Translations under genes and position numbers: made by a program
Notes under the pieces: generated by a model
The model's database searches: none
Told to the model about the DNA's origin: nothing
The model's input: the letters and a program-made list of their open reading frames with translations, nothing else
NCBI GenBank assembly: GCA_937891015.1
Contig: CALAPY010000093.1
Span: 1-64,000 of the forward strand
DNA: 64,000 nt
Direction: 5' to 3'
Source of the DNA: UBA2108 sp002713215
GTDB taxonomy: Bacteria; Bacteroidota; Bacteroidia; Flavobacteriales_G; Salibacteraceae
Shown: in pieces, positions 1-7,780 of the stretch
How the letters are laid out: each line of letters opens with the position of its first letter
Numbering within the stretch: position 1 is the first letter of the stretch

Positions 1-1242
1 ATTACAAATGGCGGGTTTGCTGACGTTTATACGGTGTTTGCCAAGATCGATGACGATGAGGATTTATCTGCATTTATTGTAGAACGTGGGCATGAGGGAA
101 TAACCCTTGGTGCAGAAGAAAAGAAGATGGGGATTAAAGGTTCCTCCACGGTTCAGGTGTTTTTTAATGATTGTAAAGTTCCCGTAGAAAACCTTCTTTA
201 TGAAAGAAGCAAGGGGTTCAAAATTGCCCTGAACATTCTTAACATTGGTAGAATTAAACTTGCCGGAGCTTGTTTGGGTGGATGTAAAAAAGGCATTGAT
301 ATCTCCGTGAATTATGCCAACGAAAGGAACCAATTCGGGAGGCCAATTTCTAAGTACGGGGCCATTCGCTATAAAATGGCAGAGCAAGCCATTCAAACCT
401 TTGTTGTTGAGTCAGCACTTTACCGCTGCACCCGGGATATGGGAAACGCCATTCGCGAATTGGAAGCAGGAGGAATGGACCATGGTGAAGCCATTTTGAA
501 AGGTGTAGAGCAATTTGCTACTGAAGCAGCTATTCTAAAAGTGTTGGGTTCTGAAGTTGCTGATTACGTCATGGATGAAGGCGTACAGATTTTTGGTGGT
601 ATGGGCTTTTCAGCTGAAGCCCCTATGGATCGAGCTTATCGCGATGCAAGAATCAACAGAATATTTGAAGGTACCAATGAAATCAATCGCATGCTCATTG
701 TAGACATGTTGCTAAAAAAGGCCATGAAGGGAACTTTGGATTTAATGACTCCCGCCATGAAAGTGGCCGATGAACTCATGTCCATTCCCGATTTTTCTGA
801 GCCAGGTGATGCACTCTTTGAAAAAGAAAAGAAATACCTGGGGAACTTTAAGAAAGCGATATTAATGGTTGCCGGTTCTGCTGCTCAAAAGCTAATGATG
901 ACTTTAGCAAAGGAACAGGAAATTCTGTTGAATATTGCTGACATGGTAATCTGGGTTTACGCGGCAGAAAGTGTGTTGCTTCGTGTAGAGAAAATGGCTC
1001 AAATTAATGGCGAAGACGGTATTGATCTTCAAAAAGCCATGGTACAAACCTATGTCTACGATGTTGCCGATAAAATAAATAAGGCAGGTAAGGATGCACT
1101 GAATGCTTTTGCAGAAGGAGACGAATTGAGAATGCAGCTTATGGGAATGAAGCGTTTTACCAAGGTTGATCCATTCAATTCAAAAGCTGCCAGACAAGGC
1201 ATTGCGTTGAAAATGATTGAAGAGAATAAGTACTGTTATTAA
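1..1242 (+). CDS. Acyl-CoA dehydrogenase, 5'-truncated by the window edge
   Basis: The reading frame is open to base 1 (413 codons visible); a GTG at 34 is only an internal Val, because the residues before it (ITNGGFADVYTVFAK) are the typical substrate- and FAD-binding strand of acyl-CoA dehydrogenases. The enzyme would oxidise acyl-CoA to trans-2-enoyl-CoA in beta-oxidation, with electrons passed to ETF. Visible family marks are FGRPISKYGAIRYKMA, the FAD/dimer motif QIFGGMGFSAE and YRDARINRIFEGTNEI, whose Glu in FEGT is at the usual catalytic-base position. About 150 residues follow this core, as in the long (about 600 residue) acyl-CoA dehydrogenases common in Bacteroidota. The stop overlaps the stop of the convergent gene. 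Chain-length specificity cannot be read. Confidence 0.93.
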   Translation: MTNGGFADVYTVFAKIDDDEDLSAFIVERGHEGITLGAEEKKMGIKGSSTVQVFFNDCKVPVENLLYERSKGFKIALNILNIGRIKLAGACLGGCKKGIDISVNYANERNQFGRPISKYGAIRYKMAEQAIQTFVVESALYRCTRDMGNAIRELEAGGMDHGEAILKGVEQFATEAAILKVLGSEVADYVMDEGVQIFGGMGFSAEAPMDRAYRDARINRIFEGTNEINRMLIVDMLLKKAMKGTLDLMTPAMKVADELMSIPDFSEPGDALFEKEKKYLGNFKKAILMVAGSAAQKLMMTLAKEQEILLNIADMVIWVYAAESVLLRVEKMAQINGEDGIDLQKAMVQTYVYDVADKINKAGKDALNAFAEGDELRMQLMGMKRFTKVDPFNSKAARQGIALKMIEENKYCY

Positions 1243-3557
1243 TTCCTTATTAACCTAAATCTCTCACTAATTCCATCTTCCTGGATTTCCAATACATATT
1301 TTCCCTCGGGCAATTGAAGTTCTAGAACTTCCCCGCTAACATCTGTCTTTTCAAAGACCTTTTGCCCCAGTGAATTGTAAATTATAATTCTAGCTTTTTC
1401 TAAGGCAGGATCAAAAGTTAACAGTTCGCTAAAAGGATTTGGATAGACAAACCTTGATGGACCATGTTTTACCTCACCAACACTTTTTATAATAATCGGA
1501 GATAGTGATATTGCCAGGCAACTTGAAGCATCAACACAATGCTTCTCTCCTATTTTCACAGCGTAGTTACCTGAAGAACTAGGCACCAATTTGTGAGTGG
1601 TATCCCCAACTACCACTGCATACCCTCCCCCAAAACAGCTTAACCATTGGTACGAATCATAACCAGAGATTGCTTCAATTGTATCTGCAACTACTTTAAT
1701 TGATGAGTCTATGTTAATGATCTTTGTTTGAGCATAAATAACGCTATCACAACCAAACTGATTTGATAATATACTGGTATCGGTTACGGCCTTATTTGAA
1801 CTATCTCCATCGGGAAAAATATACCAATCCCCCTGGCAAACATCAGCCTGTAAATTAGTAAGGGAGGGCTGATTTATTTTTAGGTTTACGATAATAAGGC
1901 TGTCACAACCAAATTGATTTAAAAATGTACTTGTATCTATTCCATTTGAGTTAGAACTATCGCCATCAGGAAAGACGTACCACGATCCCAAACAAATTGC
2001 TGCATTAAACTGAATTAAGGAGGTTGGGTTTACCTTTAAGTCAACAACCACAATGCTATCACAACCATTTGCTCCAACGAAAACACTTGTATCTATTTTA
2101 GTCGTGGAAGAGGTGTCACCGTCTGGAAATGTGTAGGTATTTCCTGAACATATGGTGTCGGAAAATTGATAAAACCCTGGAGTTAGCATGTTCACAGTGG
2201 CTATGATAATGCTGTCACATTGGTTAGCACCCTTAAGCACCGCCGTATCAGTAACCGCAGTTGTTGCATAAGTAGAGTCAGCAAAATATGCGGTGTCTCC
2301 GGGACAAATATTTAATTGAACAAAATGAGGGGTTTTATAGGGATCGAAAACCTCTACCTGATGAACCTTTATTGTATCACAAAATGAATTAACCGTATCC
2401 GTTACAAAAGATGAATTAGTAATGTATTTATTTCCAATCAGCACACTATCACCCTTGCAAATCAAATGTTGCAGCGTGTCATTAGATCTTGTGTAAAATA
2501 CAGTCAATGAAGTAATGATGGAACTGTCACAGCCATTAACGGTTTGTAAAATACTAGTGTCAACAACCGACTCTGTAGCACTATCCCCATCCGGAAAATA
2601 GTAGGTCTGACCATGGCAAATACTATCCTGAATGTTCTGAACAAAGGTTGGCTGCATTAATACCATGGTAATTATAACGCTGTCACAGATCGCATTAGAA
2701 TTTATAACGGTAGTGTCGGAAGTAGCCTGAAGAGAATAACTACTATCCGCAAAAAAAGCAGTATCGCCCGGGCAAATTCTAATGGTGTCGAAAACAGCAC
2801 TATCCAAATGTTCAATTACCTTAATACTGTGGGTTCGATTTGTATCGCAGCCCATACTATATTCAACGTAATCAGTAACAAAAGTCGATTTCGTAGCCTC
2901 CATTTTATAATTCGAAAACTGAATGGAATCGCCCTTGCAAACTAGGTGATGAACCGTATCGGGATCATAAACAGGTTGCACGTAAACGTGAAATGCCCAA
3001 TTACCTGCATTATATAATTGACCACCTTCAACTGCCGGGCATCCATCAGCCATTTTTACCGAAAATTTATAATTTGTACATGTTCTATAAATGGTTACTC
3101 CATTGCTTCCAAAGCATAGGTCATGCGCTGAGAATTTATGAAAAGTTTGATACACATTTGATTGATTTTTTACCGTAAGTAATACAGGTGAAGGGCCCAA
3201 AAAATCCAAATCAATGCTATCTTTTCTACCACAAGCGTTTGCATAAAAAGGGGTACCACTTAACCATCGAGCCCCACTTTTGATTTTCACCGTATCAATT
3301 GGAATTTTTAAACTACAATTGCTACTTGAACTGTCAATATAAATTTTAAGCTCATCATGCAACCAACCATAAGTATATAAAGCATATTTCGAGTAATTCG
3401 AATCCCATCCATTTACTCCTTTAGGACTAAAGACGGTAGAAGAATCATACCTTAAATTCAACACGGTAGCCGTATCGCGATTTGCAGAATAAATAATGGT
3501 GTCAAACTGACGGTTCAAACAAATTGCATCAGTTGTGTCTACACCTGAAGAAAACAC
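1239..3557 (-). CDS. T9SS-sorted repeat protein, lacking its signal peptide because of an upstream in-frame stop
   Basis: 772 codons from a GTG, but this is probably not a natural start. The same frame continues upstream without a shift through a TAA at 3585-3587 to an ATG at 3692 that begins a clear signal peptide. The body has about eight related units of roughly 60 residues, each starting near C.G..Y.FPDGD and ending near CDS.I....V, a pattern seen in Bacteroidota adhesin-like surface proteins. The C-terminal ~75 residues (YPNPFSELLTF, NSLGQKVFE, GKYVLEI) form a T9SS type A sorting domain. Without the leader the product could not be exported, so the gene is a pseudogene, a recent nonsense mutant, or carries a base-call error. 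No enzymatic domain is recognised. Confidence 0.8.
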   Translation of the reverse strand: MFSSGVDTTDAICLNRQFDTIIYSANRDTATVLNLRYDSSTVFSPKGVNGWDSNYSKYALYTYGWLHDELKIYIDSSSSNCSLKIPIDTVKIKSGARWLSGTPFYANACGRKDSIDLDFLGPSPVLLTVKNQSNVYQTFHKFSAHDLCFGSNGVTIYRTCTNYKFSVKMADGCPAVEGGQLYNAGNWAFHVYVQPVYDPDTVHHLVCKGDSIQFSNYKMEATKSTFVTDYVEYSMGCDTNRTHSIKVIEHLDSAVFDTIRICPGDTAFFADSSYSLQATSDTTVINSNAICDSVIITMVLMQPTFVQNIQDSICHGQTYYFPDGDSATESVVDTSILQTVNGCDSSIITSLTVFYTRSNDTLQHLICKGDSVLIGNKYITNSSFVTDTVNSFCDTIKVHQVEVFDPYKTPHFVQLNICPGDTAYFADSTYATTAVTDTAVLKGANQCDSIIIATVNMLTPGFYQFSDTICSGNTYTFPDGDTSSTTKIDTSVFVGANGCDSIVVVDLKVNPTSLIQFNAAICLGSWYVFPDGDSSNSNGIDTSTFLNQFGCDSLIIVNLKINQPSLTNLQADVCQGDWYIFPDGDSSNKAVTDTSILSNQFGCDSVIYAQTKIINIDSSIKVVADTIEAISGYDSYQWLSCFGGGYAVVVGDTTHKLVPSSSGNYAVKIGEKHCVDASSCLAISLSPIIIKSVGEVKHGPSRFVYPNPFSELLTFDPALEKARIIIYNSLGQKVFEKTDVSGEVLELQLPEGKYVLEIQEDGISERFRLIRN

Positions 3558-3584
3558 CAGTTTAATGGATGCGCTATCCCATTT

Positions 3585-3692
3585 TTAGCAATTGGGCTTT
3601 GTTAATACTTCCGTATTTAATAATGAAGGAAGTTGGGAAAAAGCAAAAAACGAGACTAATAAGGACGAGAATATAAGAAGAGTTTTCTTCAT
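3585..3692 (-). pseudogene. Detached signal-peptide start of the T9SS protein gene
   Basis: Thirty-five codons from ATG at 3692 to TAA at 3585-3587, in the same frame as the downstream T9SS gene. It reads MKKTLLIFSSLLVSFFAFSQ, a classical Bacteroidota signal peptide ending FSQ, then fifteen more residues ending PNC before the stop. Ten sense codons (KWDSASIKLV) connect the TAA to the first residues of the annotated downstream frame. One base change in the TAA would restore an 817-residue secreted protein. Confidence 0.8.
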
Positions 3693-4049
3693 ACAATTGG
3701 GATTGATTTAGGTGAAAGGTACATTTTATTTTTATTTGGCTCATCCTGAGCAATTAACAGACTATCAAAATACCCGGACAAAGCAGAGAATTAAGGTCCT
3801 GTTTCCTTAAAAACAAACTCAGGATAAACTTAAAGTAGCCGTTTGAAAACTTGGCGGATCAATTCATATTCGTTCATCTTTAATTCAAATTTATCTGGTC
3901 CTAATCTAAATTATCAACAAAAAATCATTCTGATTGTATTAGTAATACTGTCCCTGAAATGAAAGACTAAGAATATTATTGGAATAAGCCTCCATAACAT
4001 TAAATAGAAACTGTATACTTTCTTTCTTTTTACCGCATCTTTGGCAAAT
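3693..4049. other. Intergenic region between divergent genes
   Basis: 357 bases separate the T9SS gene from the helicase gene. I see no further gene, no RNA gene and no strong terminator. The only promoter-like element is CATCTTTG at 4036-4043, one base from the Bacteroidota -7 consensus TAnnTTTG, ending 6 bases before the helicase ATG. Nothing convincing points towards the T9SS gene. Confidence 0.5.
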
Positions 4050-5330
4050 ATGAAATTTAAAGAACTAAACATTTCCTCTGAACTTGAGGAGGCTGTCGGA
4101 TACATGGGGTTTGAAGAATGTACCCCTATACAAGCCGAAGCAATACCAGCAATTCTCGATGGCAAAGACCTGATTGGTTGCGCCCAAACCGGAACCGGAA
4201 AAACAGCCGCATTTTTAATCCCCATTCTTGAGAAACTAAGAACCAATGATCACGATACCATAAAGTCATTAATTGTAGTTCCCACCAGGGAATTGGCGTC
4301 ACAAATTGATGAACAAGTACAGGCCATTGGATATTTTTTAGGCGTAAGTTCTATTCCCATTTATGGGGGAGGTGCAGGAAGTGATTTTGCTGTACAGAAA
4401 AAGGCCATTCAGGAGGGTGCAGATATCTTAATAGCAACACCAGGGAGGCTAATTGCACATATGAACCTGGGTTATGTAGATTTATCAAAATTGGAGGTAC
4501 TTATTCTTGATGAGGCTGACCGAATGTTGGATATGGGATTCATTGAAGACATTCAAAAGATAATTAAGTCCTGTCCTCAAAAAAGGCAAACACTGATGTT
4601 TTCAGCAACCATGGCAACTCAGATTCGCATATTGGCCAAGCAGATATTGCATCACCCCAAGCAAATAAACCTGGCCATAGCCAAGCCGGCCGAAGGAGTA
4701 AATCAGGTCATATACAACGTGTACAATCCCAATAAGATAGACCTCCTTATTCACATTATCAAAAACACCGAGGTTGGTAACATGATTGTATTTGCCTCGC
4801 GAAAGGAAATGGTCGATCAGATTGAACGGAAATTAATTCAGGCTAAGGTTTCCGTAAAAAGCCTTCACTCAGGAAGGGATCAGGATGTACGCCAGGCGCG
4901 ATTGCGCGATTTTAAGGCTGGTAAGATTAAAGTTTTGGTGGCCACCGATGTACTGAGTCGGGGAATCGATATTGATGATTTGAGCCACGTACTCAATTTT
5001 GACATGCCTAATGATGCAGCAGATTATGTTCATCGAATTGGTAGAACTGCACGGGCGGCTAAAAAGGGTACTGCCATTTCATTCGTTAATGAAGAAGATC
5101 AAACCAAAATGATGAATGTCGAGGAATTAATTGAAAGAACCCTGGACAAATTGGACACCCCTGTTGAAATTGGAGAAAGTCCGGTGTATGATCCTTCGGC
5201 ACAAATTCGAAAGTCCAGGGACAAGAATAAAGGCAGAAGAAAAAAACCTTTCAGAAAATTCAAGAATAAGGGGAAGAAGCCGTTCAAAGGCAAGGGCAAA
5301 AACCATAATACTCAGGGTAAAGGCAAGTAA
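4050..5330 (+). CDS. DEAD-box RNA helicase, RhlE/CsdA-like
   Basis: 426 residues; ATG 4050 (MKFKELNIS) is preferred over TTG 4041. ATP-dependent RNA unwinding in the cytoplasm, in cold adaptation, ribosome assembly or RNA decay. All core motifs are present in order: Q motif (GFEECTPIQAEAIP), Walker A AQTGTGKT (residues 45-52), PTRELA, TPGRL, DEAD, SAT in FSATM, and HRIGRTAR near residue 330. The last ~45 residues are a Lys/Arg/Gly-rich tail of the kind that tethers DEAD helicases to RNA. It stands alone, with a possible promoter box very close to the ATG, so its mRNA may have almost no leader. The subfamily (RhlE versus DeaD) is uncertain without alignment. Confidence 0.93.
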   Translation: MKFKELNISSELEEAVGYMGFEECTPIQAEAIPAILDGKDLIGCAQTGTGKTAAFLIPILEKLRTNDHDTIKSLIVVPTRELASQIDEQVQAIGYFLGVSSIPIYGGGAGSDFAVQKKAIQEGADILIATPGRLIAHMNLGYVDLSKLEVLILDEADRMLDMGFIEDIQKIIKSCPQKRQTLMFSATMATQIRILAKQILHHPKQINLAIAKPAEGVNQVIYNVYNPNKIDLLIHIIKNTEVGNMIVFASRKEMVDQIERKLIQAKVSVKSLHSGRDQDVRQARLRDFKAGKIKVLVATDVLSRGIDIDDLSHVLNFDMPNDAADYVHRIGRTARAAKKGTAISFVNEEDQTKMMNVEELIERTLDKLDTPVEIGESPVYDPSAQIRKSRDKNKGRRKKPFRKFKNKGKKPFKGKGKNHNTQGKGK

Positions 5331-5391
5331 TCATTTTTTTTAGGGGGGGAATCTTTGCCAATGGATGCACATCGTATTCCATCCGTTTACA

Positions 5392-5399
5392 TATTTTTG
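5392..5399 (+). promoter_or_regulatory. Promoter -7 box (TATTTTTG)
   Basis: An exact match to the Bacteroidota -7 consensus TAnnTTTG, 39 bases before the ATG of the secreted-protein gene at 5439. No convincing TTG -33 element is seen at the usual spacing. Confidence 0.4.
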
Positions 5400-5438
5400 A
5401 AAGCACTTTGAATTAACAAAACCAAATAGATTTATATC

Positions 5439-6374
5439 ATGAAAAATTTCGCGAGTTTATTACTAACTAGTATAATACTATTACTTACTTCCCTATTGAC
5501 TAATGCTCAAAACACCAACTCCAATCATGCCAAAGAGGTTAAAGCCAAGAAGATTATTGTAGCCTACCAGGATTATCCCGAAGACGCGGATGACGAGAAA
5601 AAGGCACTTGTGGACTCAACAAATAAAGCACTTGAGTTTGCCATGAAGAATTTTTGGGATTTCAACGAAATTCACGATTTCATGACACTTGATGATGCCA
5701 AAGCATATATTGAAGCCAATGATGGATTCTGCTACATTACTATTGATATTGGAGAATCTAAATCAACTACAAGAAATAATACACCTGGAAGTATCGGGCC
5801 CACCTATAAATGGGTTTCATATGCGGAAAAACTAAGTGTTTATACACCTAAACCAATTTCTAATGCCTGGCTTCCTCGATACGAAGGACCTATGTCCAAT
5901 GCTACTGCAGCATTTGCCGTACAGCAGATGAATATTCTGTTTACCAACTTGTATGAAGAGAAGTTTTCCAGCCTTATGAAATCAAGGGGATATGTAAAGT
6001 CTATTGGGCATAAAGTCGCAGAAAAAACGCTCTACATTCCAAAAGCATATCTAAATCCGAAATTGACAAGAGCGGAAATTTTGAAAGCCTACCCTTACGA
6101 TTTAGAATTTGTAGAATTGTCGGAAGTAGAAGATGCTATTCTTGAAAAAAATACGGAAGTTGCAGTTGCCTATTATATAATCGCTGCAATGGGTGGAAAA
6201 CATTTTCATAGAGTATATATTAGCGATGCGGCAACCGGAGAGGTTTATGGTGCGCTTGACGGTCCTGCCCTATCTTTGGAATTAGGCTTGTTTGGTGATG
6301 TTGGTGGTAATTCCGGCAAAAAGTTTCTAATCAATAAAAAAGAGCTCGAACAATTGAATAATATAGTTAAGTAG
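5439..6374 (+). CDS. Secreted protein of unknown function
   Basis: 311 residues. A strong signal peptide (residues 1-24, hydrophobic LLLTSIILLLTSLL, ending TNAQ) points to export across the inner membrane. I recognise no domain. The mature part is mixed alpha/beta in composition, has no lipobox and no T9SS tail, and has few Cys. It includes an acidic stretch (DYPEDADDEKK, residues ~46-56) and a YIIAAMGGKHFHRVYISDAATGEVYGALDGP segment, shown here only as its two ends YIIAAMGGKHF and GEVYGALDGP, whose second part resembles the 'data/attribute' strands of PepSY-like folds; that is a weak impression only. Its own -7 box lies upstream, and the following gene is 258 bases away, so it is probably monocistronic. 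Confidence 0.8.
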   Translation: MKNFASLLLTSIILLLTSLLTNAQNTNSNHAKEVKAKKIIVAYQDYPEDADDEKKALVDSTNKALEFAMKNFWDFNEIHDFMTLDDAKAYIEANDGFCYITIDIGESKSTTRNNTPGSIGPTYKWVSYAEKLSVYTPKPISNAWLPRYEGPMSNATAAFAVQQMNILFTNLYEEKFSSLMKSRGYVKSIGHKVAEKTLYIPKAYLNPKLTRAEILKAYPYDLEFVELSEVEDAILEKNTEVAVAYYIIAAMGGKHFHRVYISDAATGEVYGALDGPALSLELGLFGDVGGNSGKKFLINKKELEQLNNIVK

Positions 6375-6632
6375 CTTGATTGATTATAGAAACACCAGGT
6401 GTGTAAAATCTTTAAGTACTCCCTCTTTATTGTCTTTCTACTGTTCCAAGTACTGGATTAAATTCAGCACTAAGAGCCAAAATGATATCCCCAACATCTG
6501 AATCTATTTCTTAATCAGTTTCCAATAGTTATTGCGCGATTCTCCGCTTATAATCTTTGGAAAAAAAAGATAGTTCAATCCCAATAGAAGGAAACCTACC
6601 AGAATGGAAACAACTATTTTTACTTTCACAAT

Positions 6633-7631
6633 ATGTTACTAAGGCTAGTACAAATAAACTTCCTTTTATTGGTGTTTTTGCACTCCGGGTTTTCTCAGGA
6701 AAGTCAGTCTTTTTATGCATCCACCATAACAGAAAAAGTGTACACCGATTTACGAATTGCCTTGCAATCGAAGGAGTTGGTTCATCGTCTTAATCTTAGT
6801 CGACAAGAATTAAAATCGTTTCCACAGGAAATCTTTCAATTTGAAAACCTTCAATACTTGGTTCTTAATGAGAACGAAATTGAGCAAATTCCATTGAGGA
6901 GCAACCAACTCAATAACTTGGTCTACTTAAGTATAAAAAACAACAAGATTCGCGAAATAGAAATTCCGGACAATTGCTTAACACAATTAAAAGAGCTCCA
7001 TCTTGATTTTAATCAACTACTGGAATTTCCTGAATTGAACAACGAACTAATGGAGCTTACAACTCTTTCGTTAAACTATAACTACATAACTCAATTGCCA
7101 CCAAACCAAATTAGTTTATCGAGACTTCAGCATTTTAATATGGATGCTAATCCACTTAGAAATGCTGAACAAGCATTTACCTATTCAACACAATTAGAGA
7201 GGCTAAGCTTATTTCGAACCAAGCTGGATAGTATCCCTAAGAATTTAGTTTTTGGGCGAATTCTTAAATTGGTTCTTGGAGATAACCCCATTGATCTCAA
7301 ACAGATAACGGCCAGCTCTTTTCCAAAACTGGAATACCTGGATGCAAGCCATTGTAATTTGTATTCCAATACAGCTTTGATCCCAATTTGTAAACTAAAG
7401 TCGCTCAAATATTTAATCCTCGATGATTGTAGAATTCAAAACCTCCCCTCGGAAATCATAAATCTGAAAAAACTACGGGAAATATCATTGATAAAGAATG
7501 ACTTAAAAGTACTGCCACCTGAGTTTTACCAGCTGAAGCTAAAGCTAATTAACCTAGAAAAAAACCCACTGAATCAGGAACAAAAAGACTTGATTCGCAA
7601 AAAATTACCCAAGGCTACCATACACTTCTGA
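6633..7631 (+). CDS. Secreted leucine-rich-repeat protein
   Basis: 332 residues. The signal peptide is residues 1-22 (MLLRLVQINFLLLVFLHSGFSQ is its full span; core NFLLLVFLHSG). From about residue 55 to the end there are roughly eleven ~23-residue leucine-rich repeats of the L..L.L..N.I..IP type (for example LVLNENEIEQIP and LSLNYNYITQLP). LRR solenoids bind proteins or glycans, and the leader places this one in the periplasm or outside the cell. There is no T9SS tail, lipobox or enzymatic domain. The start is set by the signal peptide; a frame beginning at 6557 overlaps in another register and looks spurious. No functional partner is evident next to it. Confidence 0.85.
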   Translation: MLLRLVQINFLLLVFLHSGFSQESQSFYASTITEKVYTDLRIALQSKELVHRLNLSRQELKSFPQEIFQFENLQYLVLNENEIEQIPLRSNQLNNLVYLSIKNNKIREIEIPDNCLTQLKELHLDFNQLLEFPELNNELMELTTLSLNYNYITQLPPNQISLSRLQHFNMDANPLRNAEQAFTYSTQLERLSLFRTKLDSIPKNLVFGRILKLVLGDNPIDLKQITASSFPKLEYLDASHCNLYSNTALIPICKLKSLKYLILDDCRIQNLPSEIINLKKLREISLIKNDLKVLPPEFYQLKLKLINLEKNPLNQEQKDLIRKKLPKATIHF

Positions 7632-7726
7632 TACACCTGCTAATTGTAGATCTGAAAATCATAATAATTTACTTGTTAATTTTTACAATCCTTTTGAACG
7701 ATAACTGATGGGCTATGTACATGAAA

Positions 7727-7758
7727 TTGGTTGGGCCTAATCAATAGTTGGTTGGGCC
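7727..7758 (+). repeat. Pair of 11-bp direct repeats, centres 21 bp apart
   Basis: TTGGTTGGGCC occurs at 7727-7737 and again at 7748-7758. The 21-bp period is two helical turns, so both copies face the same side of the DNA. The second copy ends 22 bases before the preferred ATG (7781) of the radical SAM gene. This could be a regulator site or simple slippage. Confidence 0.45.
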
Positions 7759-7780
7759 GTCAACCACAACCAAATTGCTC

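Noticed and set aside
6557..6793. 78-codon frame starting before the LRR gene
   Set aside because: It overlaps the LRR gene in another frame, while the LRR frame has a signal peptide and clear repeats.
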